DNA of 64,000 nucleotides from Trichoplax adhaerens (Eukaryota; Placozoa; Uniplacotomia; Trichoplacea; Trichoplacidae), in assembly GCF_000150275.1 (NCBI RefSeq), contig NW_002060943.1, positions 11,098,878 to 11,162,877 of the forward strand. The letters run 5' to 3'. The position numbers were made by a program, and so were the translations under genes. Shown here one piece after another: positions 62,751 to 64,000 of the stretch. Every line of letters starts with the position of its first letter. Within the stretch, counting starts at the first letter, position 1. A model generated the notes under the pieces. It saw only the letters and a program-made list of their open reading frames with translations, searched no databases and was not told the DNA's origin.

Positions 62751-64000
62751 GATGTTATTGCTAATAATTTTATTACCCGCATTTAATGAAGAACTTCTTT
62801 GCTGACGATGTGTAAGTTAACCAGAAAATATGCGTATGATTATCGCCTGACCACTTCTGTAGATAACGTTTATGATGTTATACATTCCATTAATAAGCCG
62901 ATTATATGCTTGTAAGTTTAATGCGTATCGTTACTCACTATGGCTTCAATTGAGACTGTACTGTTCGAAATTCCATCGATTTACGCATACTGTATCAACT
63001 ATAATTTTATATTAGAACTATTTGCTCTGCCGGTGTATTTTCAGCCCATATTATATTTATAGACAAGTTTACTGGTTGCTACGGTAACCAGATAAATCGT
63101 ATGTGACAGTACGTACTTTTTGTAAGACTACCATTACAGGGCGTGGCGAGCCCTCTAAAATGGTTGAAAGATACTCAGCTATAGTGTTGCCATAAATTGT
63201 ATCTTTAAATTGTGAAGAAATGGACTTTCAATTTGGCTCCAATTCCATACAGACAGATCAGTACAACATTGAGCAATTGGCTCTTGATATTTTGATTACT
63301 TTCTATCGCAGTATTGAATAATCCTATTTCTTTCAAGTTTCTAATATAAACTATTAGTCGCTTTTACATACTCGGTCGCTCCAAGCATTTTACAACTCAC
63401 GTCGTAATACTGGTCTATACAGTAGGGTGCGTTTAGTATGGCTTGACGCTATTAGTGGCACTGATGGCTAATTACCGTACAGTGTACTGTAGTGTTGTGC
63501 AATAGAGTGAAAAGGCAACCCGAACCCGATCAAATGGTTGATTTTTCTAGCCCAAAATGAGTGCAATTGCTATACAAACACTGTATCACTATAGAAATTT
63601 TTAACCCGAATCCCGCCCTCGAGTCGGGTTTAAATGGGGTTTCGTAGTAAATACATGAAGATACTGAACTAATTGAGTGCATGTACAGTATGCAGAACGC
63701 GATATTGAGGGCTGTACGAGTTTACTGTAGAGTATGGTACAGTACTTAGGGTATTCGCAGAATCGCGTAAAATTGTGATGCCCAACCAAAATTCAATATC
63801 CTTTACTTCATAGAAACGATTCTAATAACTAACCACGCTGAAGCTTACATACTTCATATTGACCATTTTATTTTATTTTATTCTTTATCTATAAATGTTA
63901 TAAATAAAGCACAGAATATATTACAAATTACATATTTAGATTCTTAGGATAACGTACAGATGATTGCATTTTGTTAAAAAGCAATGCGATAATTTATAAT
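62751..64000. other. Intergenic region to the right edge with palindromic motifs
   Basis: Upstream of the TPR gene. GTACAGTGTACTGTA-like palindromes return at 63475-63495, 63682-63690 and 63725-63745. A short plus-strand frame starts at 63220 (MDFQFGSNSIQTDQ..., 33 codons) and could be a first exon of a divergent gene, but there is no supporting evidence. Nothing else is recognised. Confidence 0.45.
63475..63745. repeat. TACAGTAC-type palindromic motif cluster
   Basis: Several short self-complementary units (TACAGTGTACTGTA, CATGTACAGTATG, GGTACAGTACTT) occur in about 270 bp, like the clusters near 230-1030, 5860-6845 and 9470-9530 but less dense. Confidence 0.6.

Noticed and set aside
1-64000. 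tRNA, rRNA, CRISPR arrays and bacterial-type operon signals
   Set aside because: Looked for and not seen; gene structure is eukaryotic with spliceosomal introns.

Overview
The window looks like AT-rich nuclear DNA from an early-branching animal. Genes have many small exons with GT-AG introns, mostly 100-900 bp. The family set is metazoan: PAR-6, G-protein beta-5, and adhesion GPCRs with EGF, CUB, Ig, HormR and GAIN/GPS modules. Small introns, the IgGFc/EGF-rich receptor and clusters of TACAGTAC/GTACTGTAC palindromes suggest a placozoan, but that is inference; no sequence search was possible. I built all exon chains by hand from splice signals, and frame closes across every junction of the six main genes.

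Layout. 131-202 (-) is a possible first exon of a gene running off the left edge, divergent from PAR-6 (1546-4740, +), the PB1/CRIB/PDZ polarity scaffold. After a palindrome- and repeat-rich stretch comes a tiny one-pass membrane protein with a nectin/syndecan-like PDZ ligand (7111-7335, +). A large adhesion GPCR follows (11681-28538, +; 42 exons, about 2200 aa): CUB, 14 EGF, a 657-residue IgGFc-like/MopE-like exon, 3 EGF, HormR, GAIN/GPS and 7TM. A spacer holds degenerate repeats, a 72-bp minisatellite and a possible two-exon secreted protein (32594-33454, -). A second, paralogous adhesion GPCR lies at 34555-44017 (+; 25 exons, 1329 aa) with CUB, Ig, HormR, GAIN/GPS and 7TM. Its cytoplasmic tail ends in two RNA-recognition-motif (RRM) folds, joined in frame by splicing. 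This receptor-RRM fusion is the most striking object here.

The right part is minus-strand: a 645-aa EF-hand-like/coiled-coil protein ending in a dynein-heavy-chain stalk-like segment (46928-50985), a degenerate ~140-bp tandem array, G-protein beta-5 (55894-59049), and a 578-aa TPR protein with a C-terminal CaaX box CVIL (60655-62750). Palindromic motifs return at the right edge.

Together the window holds two related surface receptors, a G-beta subunit, a prenylated TPR protein, a PDZ polarity scaffold and a PDZ-ligand membrane protein. Functional coupling among them is possible but unproven, and co-location alone is weak evidence.
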